Positions 11,110-21,314 of a stretch of 64,000 nucleotides of DNA are shown piece after piece. The DNA lies in assembly GCA_030248195.1 (NCBI GenBank), contig JASAND010022100.1, forward strand, positions 36,592 through 100,591. Direction: 5' to 3'. The DNA is from Trissonchulus latispiculum (lineage: Eukaryota; Nematoda; Enoplea; Enoplida; Ironidae). The position numbers and the translations under genes were made by a program. The notes under the pieces are model-generated. The model had not been told where the DNA came from, made no database searches, and saw only the letters and a program-made list of their open reading frames with translations. Within the stretch, counting starts at the first letter, position 1. The number at the start of each line of letters is the position of its first letter.

Positions 11110-12010
11110 AAAGTCTCTCTCAAAAATTTGGGTCTTTTCCGACACTAAATTCACTTGCGGATATTTCTGCGTAATATACGTACTTGGCTTTCCGGGTGCG
11201 GATTATACTGAGGAGGACACCCCCTGAATTTATTGTGCTCCCTGTTTGCTGAAAATTCTGCAAAAAGTTCACCAACTGACTGGTTGGGTCCATCTCCTGT
11301 TGGACTGGGGTGAGGAAATTTACGCCATTTTGACGATTTCTGCGAAAACCCTGACCACTAGGGTCCACAAAAACATTCGCACTTTGATTCCGGTTATTGG
11401 AATATCCTCCTCGACGGTCACCTCGACCACCATGGTTTCCTCGGTTTCCTCTATTACAATATAGGCCAGAATTTTGATTGGAATAGTCAGAAGTATCTTA
11501 GTTTCGGCTATTATTGTAATTCCCTCCGGAATTACCTCGATATCCAAATCTGCCGATTTGGATTTCCTCTGCCTCTAAATCCAGAATTCTGTTGGCGATT
11601 TAGGGCACATTGTGGCGATATATGACCAGGATTTCCACACTTATAGCAAATCCTCTGCTCTTCCGATTTTTCATCCGCAGGTTTCCTTCGATTCTGTAGA
11701 TGCCTGTACCGTACCTAAGCCAGTTACCACACCAGAGGCTGAGCTGGTAGAGGGTTTTTCTGAGCGCACTAGCTCACCTTTCGTAGCTTCTTGAACGAAA
11801 TCCCTCTGAACATTTCGTATTTTGACCTTTTTCAGCTAGTCTTCCAATCCCTTAAGTTTCAAATCCATCGGATCAAGTTTTACCGTTTCGTCTAAAGAAA
11901 CAGTACAAATTTTGGCCGTAGATTTCCCATGTTTGACCTTTTCCGGGTTTTCCGTGAAATTTTTATCGTGGACATTTGCTGTTGAGAATTGATAAATTAT
12001 CAGCTATATC
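11110..12010 (-). pseudogene. Retroelement gag (nucleocapsid) fragment with CCHC zinc knuckle
   Basis: On the minus strand a CX2CX4HX4C knuckle (CYKCGNPGHISPQC) lies at 11648-11607, followed by an Arg/Gly/Asn-rich stretch and then DPTSQLVNFLQNFQQ at about 11,280-11,240. Upstream (about 12,000-11,760, minus) the sequence still reads as Lys/Glu-rich gag-like protein (VQRDFVQEATKGELV) with at least one stop and a frame change before the knuckle. Gag zinc knuckles bind genomic RNA. No protease, RT or LTR was recognised nearby. The DPTSQLV block recurs at 30-330 on the plus strand. Confidence 0.6.
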
Positions 12011-13180
12011 AAAAAATTCGTCGATTTGGGGGTGGGATGTGCAGAACTAACTCAAAATTAGCCACAAATCCTCCTATAACGACGTTTTGCGTCTAGGATG
12101 ATCGTTATTTGAAGATCGTTGAAATTCGATTTTAAGGTCGATTGGGGGGTTTCGAAATTTTATCCTAGAATTTCCGAAACGTCAAAATTTTGGCGATTAT
12201 AGGTCCCCAAAACTTATACACGATATGGGGGGTTCCCGAAAAATTATTCAGCAAAAAATTTGCCAATGTTTGACAAAATTTTGCCTTGGGGGGAGGGTTA
12301 TTGGGGGCGGTAAAAAGTTTCACCAAATTTCAACGATTTTAGCGAAATTTACGAACGTAATGCTGCAAGTTCAGCTTCTGTTGCTTTCCTCAGTGTTAAG
12401 GATTCTCGGTATCGAGAAACTTCGGCACAGAGGGTTGTGGAATAACCCACAAAAATTTTCCAATTCCAAATATTTTAACAATTTTCTCCCGTCGTGGGGA
12501 TGGGGGGTGGGGGGTGGGATCCTACCATAAATCTATCTAAACTTTACTGCAAAATAGGTTACTGGGCTGCCCCAATAACACATTACTGTTTATTTCGCTG
12601 TCCCCTAACTAAAAATTTCTCGGGGTTGGGGTGGGGGTAAGACAAGTCCCAACGGACTTTCGAAACTTTTCAGAGTTGTACCCTACACAATAGGATATTT
12701 TTAAAAGTACAAAAGTACATTTTCAAACTTAAACAAAAAGTGTTTTAAAAGATTCGCCTTATTTTTGCAATTCTAAAAATGCAAACGTTTTTCGAAGTTT
12801 GAGTTTGAGTTTAAGTTCAAAAATCGTTTTTGAAAAATTGCACGTTGTTCATATCACGTTTTTGAATTCAGCAAACCGGACAGTGGTCCTGTCACGGTCG
12901 CTAAATGTTAACTACCGTTTTACTGTCCGGTAACCAAACCAGTGAGATGGCGAAACGAAAGCAGGTTCTTCTCACGGCCTAATCTAGGGTGCAACTGTAT
13001 CAAAGAAATTAGGTATCCCTAATGCCCTAATAGAAAGACAAAAATACCATCTTATTTAATAAGAACTTACGGACTCTTTAATGGCAAATAAGGAATATAG
13101 GCAATAATATAAAGAATGGCTCAACAGGCAGACATAAAAACAACTCGTTACTAACAAGACTGATAAAATATGCATATAAG
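12011..13180. other. No gene; poly-G tracts and a small hairpin
   Basis: Contains several GGGG-rich tracts (12,025-12,640) with AT-rich spacers. A perfect 10-bp inverted repeat ACCGGACAGT (12875-12884) / ACTGTCCGGT (12922-12931) could form a stem with a 37-nt loop. Confidence 0.5.
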
Positions 13181-13557
13181 CAAGAGTACATAATATAAGA
13201 GTGTGCCACTAATGTGCCACAATATGTTAGCAGAGCAAAAACTATGCTCTGCTCGCTAACAGCCCACCCGCCCCCGCAAATCAGACCCATCACTTCAGAA
13301 AATTTTGAGCGCTATGTTTGTGTTCTACAGCTCGAAGCAGGCACAAAATTCGCGCACGCACTGCTTGTGTTTTCGAGCTTAAGCACATAAACATAGAGCG
13401 AGTGAGCGTACCCCCGTTTTGACTAGGTGTTGATTTGCGGGGGGGCACTAGGGTCTGATTGGCGGGGGGGGGTGGGCCGTTAGCGTGCAGAGAATAGTTT
13501 TTGCTCTGATAACATAGAGCTAGCCTAGTGGCATACTCTTATGATTATGTACTCTTG
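13181..13557 (-). mobile_element. 377-bp foldback MITE with 7-bp target duplication ATATAAG (family F, copy 1)
   Basis: The ends CAAGAGTACATAAT and its inverse ATTATGTACTCTTG bracket long imperfect inverted arms (…GCTCGCTAACAGCCC… and GGGCCGTTAGCGTGC). The flanks are ATATAAG at 13174-13180 and at 13558-13564, a perfect duplication. A homologous copy in the opposite orientation lies at 60774-61146. No coding capacity. Confidence 0.85.
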
Positions 13558-13649
13558 ATATAAGCTGTTGACTATTGGTAAATGGTTGCTGATTGAGCCG
13601 ATTAGATGGATCATTCACTAAAGTTATCAAAGTAATTTAGGTGGATTAC

Positions 13650-14808
13650 AGTTAGTAAAGTTGGTTTTTAACGATATGATTGGTCAATGGTCCAGAAGCT
13701 CCCGTGGGCAACTTCAGGTGGATGACAGGTGGATGGCCAACTTGGAGCAATAGCGAGACTTTTCGTGCATCCTTGAAGTTGACCCTGACTACCCACAGCA
13801 TCTACACAACACCCACAATAACTTCCAACTTGCACGGGAGAGAATTAGCATTAGTGAGCAAATGATATCACCATATAGTAAGGAACAAGGAGGGTACATG
13901 GGTTGTGCGAAGTTAGTGCCTAATTTACACAAAAGACTCGTTACATCGTGTACAAGCATACCTTATAGCAATACATAAACCAGGTATTAGTGTTAAGAAT
14001 GCGCATAGGAGTAATCTTTGAGGAGGAGGGGTAAATAGAGCCCTACATTGAGTTGAATATGGTTAAGAGGACAGCGTGCGAAAAGTAAGTTTGACAAGAT
14101 CTTTAAAACTAATAAACAATGCGGTATTTGGGAAAACAAAGGAGAATGTCAGTAATCAGAGTTAACAACGTAGAGAAGTTTGAGAAGTTGGTTGCTAATC
14201 CTAGGTACAAGGCGTGCGAAGCATTTTCTGAAGACCTGGTGCCGATGCAGAAACGTACAGTAAAGCTATGCAAACCCGTATATGCAGGATTTACTGTACT
14301 TGAACTATCAAAATACCTCAGGAACAACTTTCACTATAACTACAAGAGACAGAAATTCGGTGATGGGGTTAGCTTACTGTATACAGATGTGGACAGCTTT
14401 TGCTACCATGTGATAACAACGTGATCAGAAATATGAGAGAGGACATTAACATATTCGACACCAGCAGCTACCCTAAGCATAGCAGCGCTAACAAGACGGT
14501 GGTAGACCGGATAAAGGATGAAGGGTAAGCCAATAAGCGACTTCGTAGGATTAAGGTCAAAGATGTACAGAATCAGGTGCGAAGGTGACAATAAGACAGC
14601 AAGAAAGCGCCTCATGTCAGTCAGATTTCAGGCGAATATTATTACACGGCGTAGGAGTCGGTATATAATGAATAATATTGATAGAAAGGGCTATCAACTA
14701 ACTACAGTACACTGCTGCAAGACAGGATTCAGTGCCTTTGATGACAAACATTACATACTAGACGTTTGTATCAATTCACTTGCATATGGACCTGTATTGA
14801 TTGATTGA
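13650..14808 (+). pseudogene. Broken type-B DNA polymerase of a Polinton/adintovirus-like element
   Basis: Blocks in the order of protein-primed family-B polymerases: DYPQHLHNTHNNF (from 13,778), SISEQMISPYSKE, LVPNLHKRLVTSC; then KLINNAVFGKTKENV (14,106-14,150), KPVYAGFTVLELSKYL, SLLYTDVDSFCYHV (YTDVDS at 14380-14397, polymerase motif C, usually YxDTDS), GLRSKMYRI (about 14,540) and SAFDDKHYILD (about 14,728). The blocks fall in several frames with stops between them. Such polymerases replicate Polinton/Maverick transposons and adintoviruses. No integrase, ATPase or capsid gene is nearby, so this is an isolated fossil fragment. Element class is inferred from motif spacing. Confidence 0.8.
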
Positions 14809-15685
14809 AATTACCCTTTAATTCATTAAACACTCTATGCTTATTGAACAAATAAAGATATGTTGGTTTACTGAGCTCCCAATTGTTCATACATATATGT
14901 ATTAGGATTTTAAGAAAATTTTTTTTAGATAACCAAGTTTTAGAAAACATTTTAGGAAGTGTGAATTGTTTGTCTACATCCTTCAAGACTGTTTTCGAAT
15001 AGTTATAGGTTTATAGAAATTTTTCGAGGCAATTTTGGTTTTGAATTTTTCAACTTTCTCGATATATGGTCACAACACATGGTCGCTGCTCAAACCCTCC
15101 AAGTGTTAAGGTGGTTTGATTAGAAAAGTAGCTAAAATATTCGCAAGGAATATCATAGGTTTGTCATAATACTACTACAAGCTCATCATCTAGTTATTTT
15201 AAAATTTTTGGATATCTTCGAAAAATCCACAACTTCTTATTGAAACATTCTTTGATGGGGTTTTTGAAAACAAAGCCTTAGCGTCCTTTAAAAAGTGAAT
15301 GCATGGGCTTAAAAAATTAAGCATAGCATATTCCCTGGAATTATTTAATGATTTTGGTTAGACTACCGGTTTCCACACGGCCCGTTTAAATTACACGGAA
15401 TATTTTATCGCTAAGCTTAGCTCATAGAAATTCGCTTCCAATCAGAAATGAAAATTGCTAGTCGATTTATAACCGCTTGCCCCCGGCACACAAAAGTTCA
15501 ATAACAATGGACCTTGCAGACTCATAGGTCACTACTGAACTCAGTTCATAAATAGTCAGACCTTGTTACAGCTATGTGGCTAAGATTGCAAAGAAATGTA
15601 TGATAAAATATAATCGATTTATTGCAATAACATGACAAAGTAACCGCTAAATGAATAGATATTATCACATATATTCGTATGCTTA
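14809..15685. other. No gene seen; downstream of gene A
   Basis: AT-rich sequence without open frames. TTTATT at about 15,690-15,696 (AATAAA on the minus strand) lies roughly 45 bp past the gene A stop and is a plausible poly(A) signal. Confidence 0.5.
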
Positions 15686-15739
15686 ACTACATTTATTATT
15701 CAAATTTTCTTACTAATTCTTCGCCGACGTTTCTTTAAT

Positions 15740-18205
15740 CTACCGTCTTCTTTTAATTTCTTTCGACGCAGCCGCGGCTCTTTTCTGATGTCGAAGTGCT
15801 CTCTTCGCAAATCCTGCTCCCCCACCAACGAAGCCCCCAGCCGCAGAATTAACAGCACCGTCAACTTGACCTTCGACTGCGCGTGCTAAATAGAAATGAA
15901 CACCAATTGTTTCCAATTTTTAGCACGGTTCTCACAGCAATTCCATGAAAAATTCCTTGATAGCAAATAATTGGTTCAATTGTGTATGTGCATAATCAAA
16001 AGTTTTTCAGCAAATAAAAGTGTGGCAAGCGTCACATTGCAGTTAGTTAGTTAGTTAGTTAGTTAGGTGATTGCCACAAATTAATTCACATTTAGTTTAG
16101 CTAAGCTCGTCTAGGTCTTGCCAAGTTTCTAAAACATACAGTTTACACAGTTCAAGCTTTCTACAGGTTCATTTGAACATGCTACTGATTTGTCGGCAGT
16201 AAACATTCCTGCTTTGATTAACTGTTTATTTTGACCAATAATGCGTAAACGACTGGCTCTTGTGCTATAAGACCAGTATACGAAAACTGTCAAATTGATC
16301 AAAACTGTCAAATAACCCATCCCAGTTGGAACGGTTTATCAGAAGAAAAATCTTTTTACCTGCTTCGTCTACCATCCTTCCAGCTTTTTCGACCATCCCA
16401 AGCCCATTCGCCAATCCGTCTAAAATGACACAATCGAAAACAAGTCTTGCCTGTGAGCAATCCGATGTTTCTTGCAACTTGACTTAATTACTTCAGCCAG
16501 CAAACTATTTCCGTTGAAATTGTAAGAGGCATTAGCAATTGAGAGAATTGATATTGACACGTAGGTACTAGAGAAACGGAACTAGAGGATTTTGTCTGGA
16601 TTGACTTGAGGCATAACTTTGAAAATAAAGAGGGACTACGACGCGAAATTGCATGCTACTTTTATAAAGCTGTCAAAATTAACCAATAGAATTCCTTATA
16701 CGATTCTTTAGGCGATTAAGAATGTGATTTGAAATTAGTTAAAATTGAACAGCTTTTCAGTGTGCAACTAGTTTCCTGGTTTCGCTAGTTTGGGAATATT
16801 AGCACCTATCTCAGGTTATCGTATTCGTGTCTGGTTATCGTATGATTGAATTGTATATGCCAAACATATACCTTCTGAATATACCTGCTGACAAGAATTT
16901 CGGTACCAGACTATGTTTGACTAGCAGTACACTCCGAATTTCAGTCCTCCACTGAATTAAGATTTTTCTGATGTTGTAAGCAAAGACATTTTCAACTTTC
17001 TCTCATTCTTCGATTTTGAGGTGCCCGGGGAACCAAACTTTCAGTGTATGTGTGAAAGAAATGTTAGAACAATTAACCATTAGTGACGCATTTCATCACC
17101 TGCAATCCTGCTGCTGCAGCTGCACTCAATAAGATGCGTTATATTGCGTGAATTGATAAGCGAGGTGTCCCAAACTGTTGGTGACGACTAATTGAAGATT
17201 AGACAGGTATGGGTAGAAGTAAAGCCGAGCAAGAGGAGTTTATTAGTCAATGTTTATATCGGCGATTAACTTAAGTGTTTACGCAACGCAAATGTTGGAT
17301 TAGAAAATGTTGTGAAAGATAATTGATCATACTTGTGCCTCCTAATGCGCTCCCTGCACCATTATCACCGCCCTGTTCACCTAAAAGCATAATGTAGCTG
17401 AGTTACAGATATTTTTTCTAATAAGTATCCAAATGCCATCTTTACCTCGATATTGCGTATTTTACATGGCGCATAGTGGAGTCATTATGCAGAATCGTCT
17501 TCTAAAGTCCTACTCACAACACGTATTCTCACCTATTATTCAGCTGTTACGCACCTGACTTTGATTTTCCGAGGCCCATAGGTGAACCGCCCTCTCCCAT
17601 CAATCCTGCTTCAAACATAAAGACATCGTAAGCAGAACGCTACAAAGGTTAGCCTTAATTTAAGCGGCTTAATTTATTGCTAGCATATTTGTTTTGCATA
17701 TTTATATTTTGTAGCATAAGCTGCTACGGTATATGAATCCTAAAATATTGATTTTAAAGTAGTTATGTTCTTGATATCTTGTCCAGTGCACGAATCGGCG
17801 GTGTCATCAAATGCGGTAAATGACGTCTGTAGGTACAAACTACGTATCTGAATACTTTTGTAACTAAGTATTGTTTAAGAGTTAAAGAAGTCTTAGGTTG
17901 AGTTTTCAAATTGTCGATGGTTTGCAGTAGTAATTTTGGATACTACGCAACACCGGAGCGCTAATGTGCTGTTTCGGCTATGTGGAGCAATTTTCCCAAC
18001 ATTTCAAAAGTCTTGTCAATCAATTCTTGCGTCAACAACTTGCACTTGCAATAGTAGCAACAAAAAATGAAGCAGAAAATATTTTTGTCATATTACTACA
18101 ATTTAACTGCAATAATAGCTGTAATACTACTTTGTTACCTTTAGTGTGGCCAGCAATGGTGAAAGCCAACAACATGAAAACAGTTAAATGGTTGCTGAAA
18201 TGCAT
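15740..18205 (-). CDS. Gene A: secreted Gly/Ala-rich protein made of phase-1 micro-exons
   Basis: Minus-strand exons: 18232-18139 (ATG 18205), 17608-17555 (54 bp), 17380-17333 (48 bp), 16419-16360 (60 bp) and 15885-15740 (terminal, TAG). Every internal exon is a multiple of 3 and every junction is phase 1. Acceptors: TGCTACAG, TTTGAAG, CTTTTAG, CATTTTAG, CTATTTAG; donors: GGTAACA, GGTGCG, GTATGA, GGTAAAA. The product is about 124 residues: a signal peptide (NHLTVFMLLAFTIAGHTK), then GLMGEGGSPMGLGKSKS, a short Gly-rich exon, GLANGLGMVEKAGRMVDEA, and a tail with GGFVGGGAGF and Lys/Arg-rich ALRHQKRAAAASKEIKRRR. The signal exon, UTR exon and promoter are homologous to gene 1. Secretion is strongly suggested; function is unknown. 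The basic tail and KR sites could mean proteolytic processing (inference). Symmetric exons allow alternative splicing. Confidence 0.75.
16040..16064. repeat. (TTAG)n microsatellite in a gene A intron
   Basis: Six uninterrupted AGTT units lie between the terminal and the preceding exon of gene A. Confidence 0.9.
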
Positions 18206-18234
18206 TTGTTCAGCTTGTATCGAATCGATAACCT

Positions 18235-19404
18235 GTAGCAGAATTGTTAAGCGAATAATTCAGGTAAATTATGTTAGTAAAACATGTCCAAAATTTATTA
18301 ATAATTTCGAAATTTAATTTTAAAAACCTTGACATTTTGACACTGAGAGTTATCAAAGCAAATTGTGCAGAGAAGATACTAATTACTTATAGATACCTGT
18401 CATCAAGTATCTTAGTTTGCCAAACTCGCTGACTGAAATAAAACAGATAGTAGTGAGAATGCCTAGTCTGTCAGTTAAGCCTTAAGTAGAAATTCCTAAT
18501 TGAGTGAAGGCTAGAGTTAACACTTTCACTGAAAGTTTGATTTCCCAACATTCCCATTGTCATTCGTTGTCTGATACCCATTTTGGATAGAGTTTTCTCT
18601 ATGCGGTCATCTCTATGCAGTTTTCTCAATGCAAAGTCGTTCAGTTAGTCTCAAAGACAACTGTATTTAGTCAAAACATTTTTGCGTTTTTATCCTGTAA
18701 CTCTTTCCAATCAAGTAAATTGAGCTGGCACTGCTTCGGTGTGTGGAAGAAAATTGTTCTCAAAACCTGCAATAATTTCCATAGCTGGGTTTGGAACTGC
18801 AGCTTACTTTCCAGCTCCCGCGGCTTTGCGCCGGAATGCCATACTCCGAGACGATACGTGCTGTGGTTTCCCAAGAATTTGCTGGCGCAGTTTGAAAATT
18901 ATTGTCTAACTACTAAACGCTTAACCTTAAGTTAAATTTAAGATCCATTCCGTCACTCCATAATGAACAACGGGAATGATCGTGCAAGAAAGAGGTGGAG
19001 TGTGGAGTGGTTGCTTACTAAAATCATTTAGAGCATTGCGCCCCGCGCTGATTAAAAAACACAAAGCTTTAACGCATTGTTATGTTCCTTTCTCCCCCTC
19101 TAGACATCAATTGTATATGAGGTAAGAAAAGCCGCTTTCGGATAAAGCAATGGACAATCGTTCGTTGTAAGGGCGCGGTTACGGACAAGTCTTCAGTACA
19201 AAAGGCATCGAGTACTTGTAAAGACAATACCTCTATGTTAGCAAGACCCAGTGAGTCCTCAATAACATCACAACTGAACTGACACTACGCACCCCTGGTA
19301 TAATATATGGACTGGAGCGCGGCAAAAAAGCAGTAAGCTGAAAATCATGGTTTTCCAATAACGCGAAACTCAGTGGTTTACAGATAGTTATAAAAAATGA
19401 ATGT
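18235..19404. other. Intron 1 of gene A
   Basis: No repeats of note. A minus-strand exon-like segment (about 18,873-18,821, between CCACAG and GTAAGC) has good splice motifs but is not a multiple of 3 and would lie in the 5'UTR; it might be an alternative non-coding exon. Confidence 0.35.
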
Positions 19405-19485
19405 TAACTTACTCGGATTTAAAGCCAATCTATGCTCCTTAGAGTGGGTATTCTGATAAAAGAATCATACCTTTTATATGCTTTG
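19405..19485 (-). promoter_or_regulatory. TATA promoter and 5'UTR exon of gene A
   Basis: On the minus strand CATATAAAAG (about 19,481-19,472) is followed by CCACTC (19,447-19,442), AGATT, and CCGA|GTAAGTTA with the donor at 19,412-19,407. The element order and spacing match the gene 1 promoter at 2160-2232. The intron to the signal-peptide exon is about 1.2 kb. Confidence 0.65.
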
Positions 19486-21290
19486 ACTTGTGGGGGCAAC
19501 GCTGGTATTTCATCCAAGATGTTGCAATAGGAATTTCAGTATGAATGGGACTGCGTGGGGCAGAGATTGATTTACACAAATTTAGCTGCATTCTCAGACA
19601 CAAAAAATTTGCCTACAGATGTACACTCGCCATGCCACGAGTGTTAGACGGCCTCCGTCTATTAGAAACTCACAAAACCTTTCAAAGCCAATAAAACAAA
19701 ATACCTATCTGAACTGTAGTGACTGAAATTGAAATTAATTACAGTTTATCGTAACACGAGTGCTTTTTTGCGTGGAATATTCTGTATAGGTTTCAAGGAC
19801 AACATTCCACAATATTTGCATATTATGAATTACCCGTTTTCTCTTGTAAGCCGAAATAAATTAATGAAATGTTCTCCAAGTTCATATGTCTACGGCGCAC
19901 GGCTAATTTGAGATTTGCAGGGAGCTTCAATCTATAGTCTAAGTTTCCATCATTGTTTGTATAATGATGTTGTATCTAATCAGAGTATTTGAAAATTTCA
20001 AATTTTTTTCAGATCTCACTGGGCCATTGGAAACATAGTTCACAGCCAAAAACGGCTTATCATGTCATTATGTACTTCTCTACCATTGTCACTGAAGTAG
20101 AGATTAAGTATGATGTATGCCTGATACAAAAGTGTTGTCATCTTGACAAACGTTCAAACAACAATTTTCCTTTTGTATAGTGTCCAAGTCCGGGGCCGGC
20201 TACTGCTCATTTCATAGTCCCAGTCACAAGTTGACGCTTCCAAACGTAGCATCTCGCCTAGGCGCCATATTTCCACTAGAAGCGTCGACTCGTCCATTTG
20301 TAGCATGCCAGTTTACGCGCATCAACGCACGTCGACGCGACACGTGTATGCGCGCAAGATGATATAGACGTTTGTAGACGCATGTCGGCGCACGTCGACG
20401 CGCGTACGTACACCTTAAGGCAGCTTAAGTTTTCGCACTCGTCAAATTTGAAATTTCTGGGTCTCTGGAAAGATCTATGGCATGTGTGCCTTTCGCTGGT
20501 TTTAGGAAATAGATTTTGTTGTGGAGAAATAATCAAAGCATTTTGTCTGGTTTTGCCAATGTTGAGAACCGACCACTTTAGCTAGAAAGGAGCAATCGGG
20601 CAACTGAAAAGGCTCCCCGGAATTTTGGTGCAAAATACACCTGTTAAATTCCAATCCTCCGGCGTGCATAATAAATACTCTGCAATCGATGGAAAATCAA
20701 TCGGATTTTCTCCAAAGCCTGCATTTTCAAACATCACACCCAACAGGATAGCAGTTACGTAACAACACTACACGATATTAACATCGGTGAGGTCTTCAAA
20801 TTGGTGCCCTTTGTTTTATATTGCTATTATATTTTATATTTTATATAAAATTTGATTTCAGCGAAAGTGACGGATTTCTGACACGACAATAAAAAATTCA
20901 TAACGTCGCAGGCTACAGAAGACAAAGAAATGCTTTCACCAACATAAATGCACAGCTCAGTGAGGTCTACTTAGTTATTACTATCAGGTTAAAGGTCTCA
21001 GGCAAAAGTCCTCAGAGAATCAATGAGGTATAGGCCTAATTCAAGGGACTTGGGCTAAGTCTTCAGAACAGCAAAAAGAAAATAGAAAGTTTTTTCGGAT
21101 AGCAAGCACAATGTTTTGACTCAAAAGCACAAAATCCCTGTCACTGCCTGATTCGTTATTGACTAGCTGAACGAACTGGCTACTTCTTTTCGCATTCTGA
21201 TTCGATGATTAGAAAATAGTAAATTGAATTAAAATTCCATCTGCTTTAATACTTAATTCATTTTCGTTTATGTGTTTTCAGTGTCTTTTC
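19486..21290. other. Intergenic between gene A promoter and gene B 3' end
   Basis: Mostly AT-rich with no recognised exon. 20,220-20,405 is an unusual CpG-dense patch with repeated GTCGACGCG and CGCACGTCGACG words, embedded in AT-rich DNA. Confidence 0.4.
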
Positions 21291-21297
21291 ATTTAAT

Positions 21298-21303
21298 TTT
21301 ATT
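21298..21303 (-). terminator. Poly(A) signal of gene B
   Basis: TTTATT on the plus strand reads AATAAA on the minus strand, 12 bp beyond the proposed stop codon of gene B. Confidence 0.55.
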
Positions 21304-21314
21304 CAGTCTGATAA

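Noticed and set aside
17097..17121. Extra gene A micro-exon (TGCAGCTGCAGCAGCAGGAT…)
   Set aside because: Splice-like ends exist but 25 bp breaks the phase-1 chain, and no alternative border restores it.
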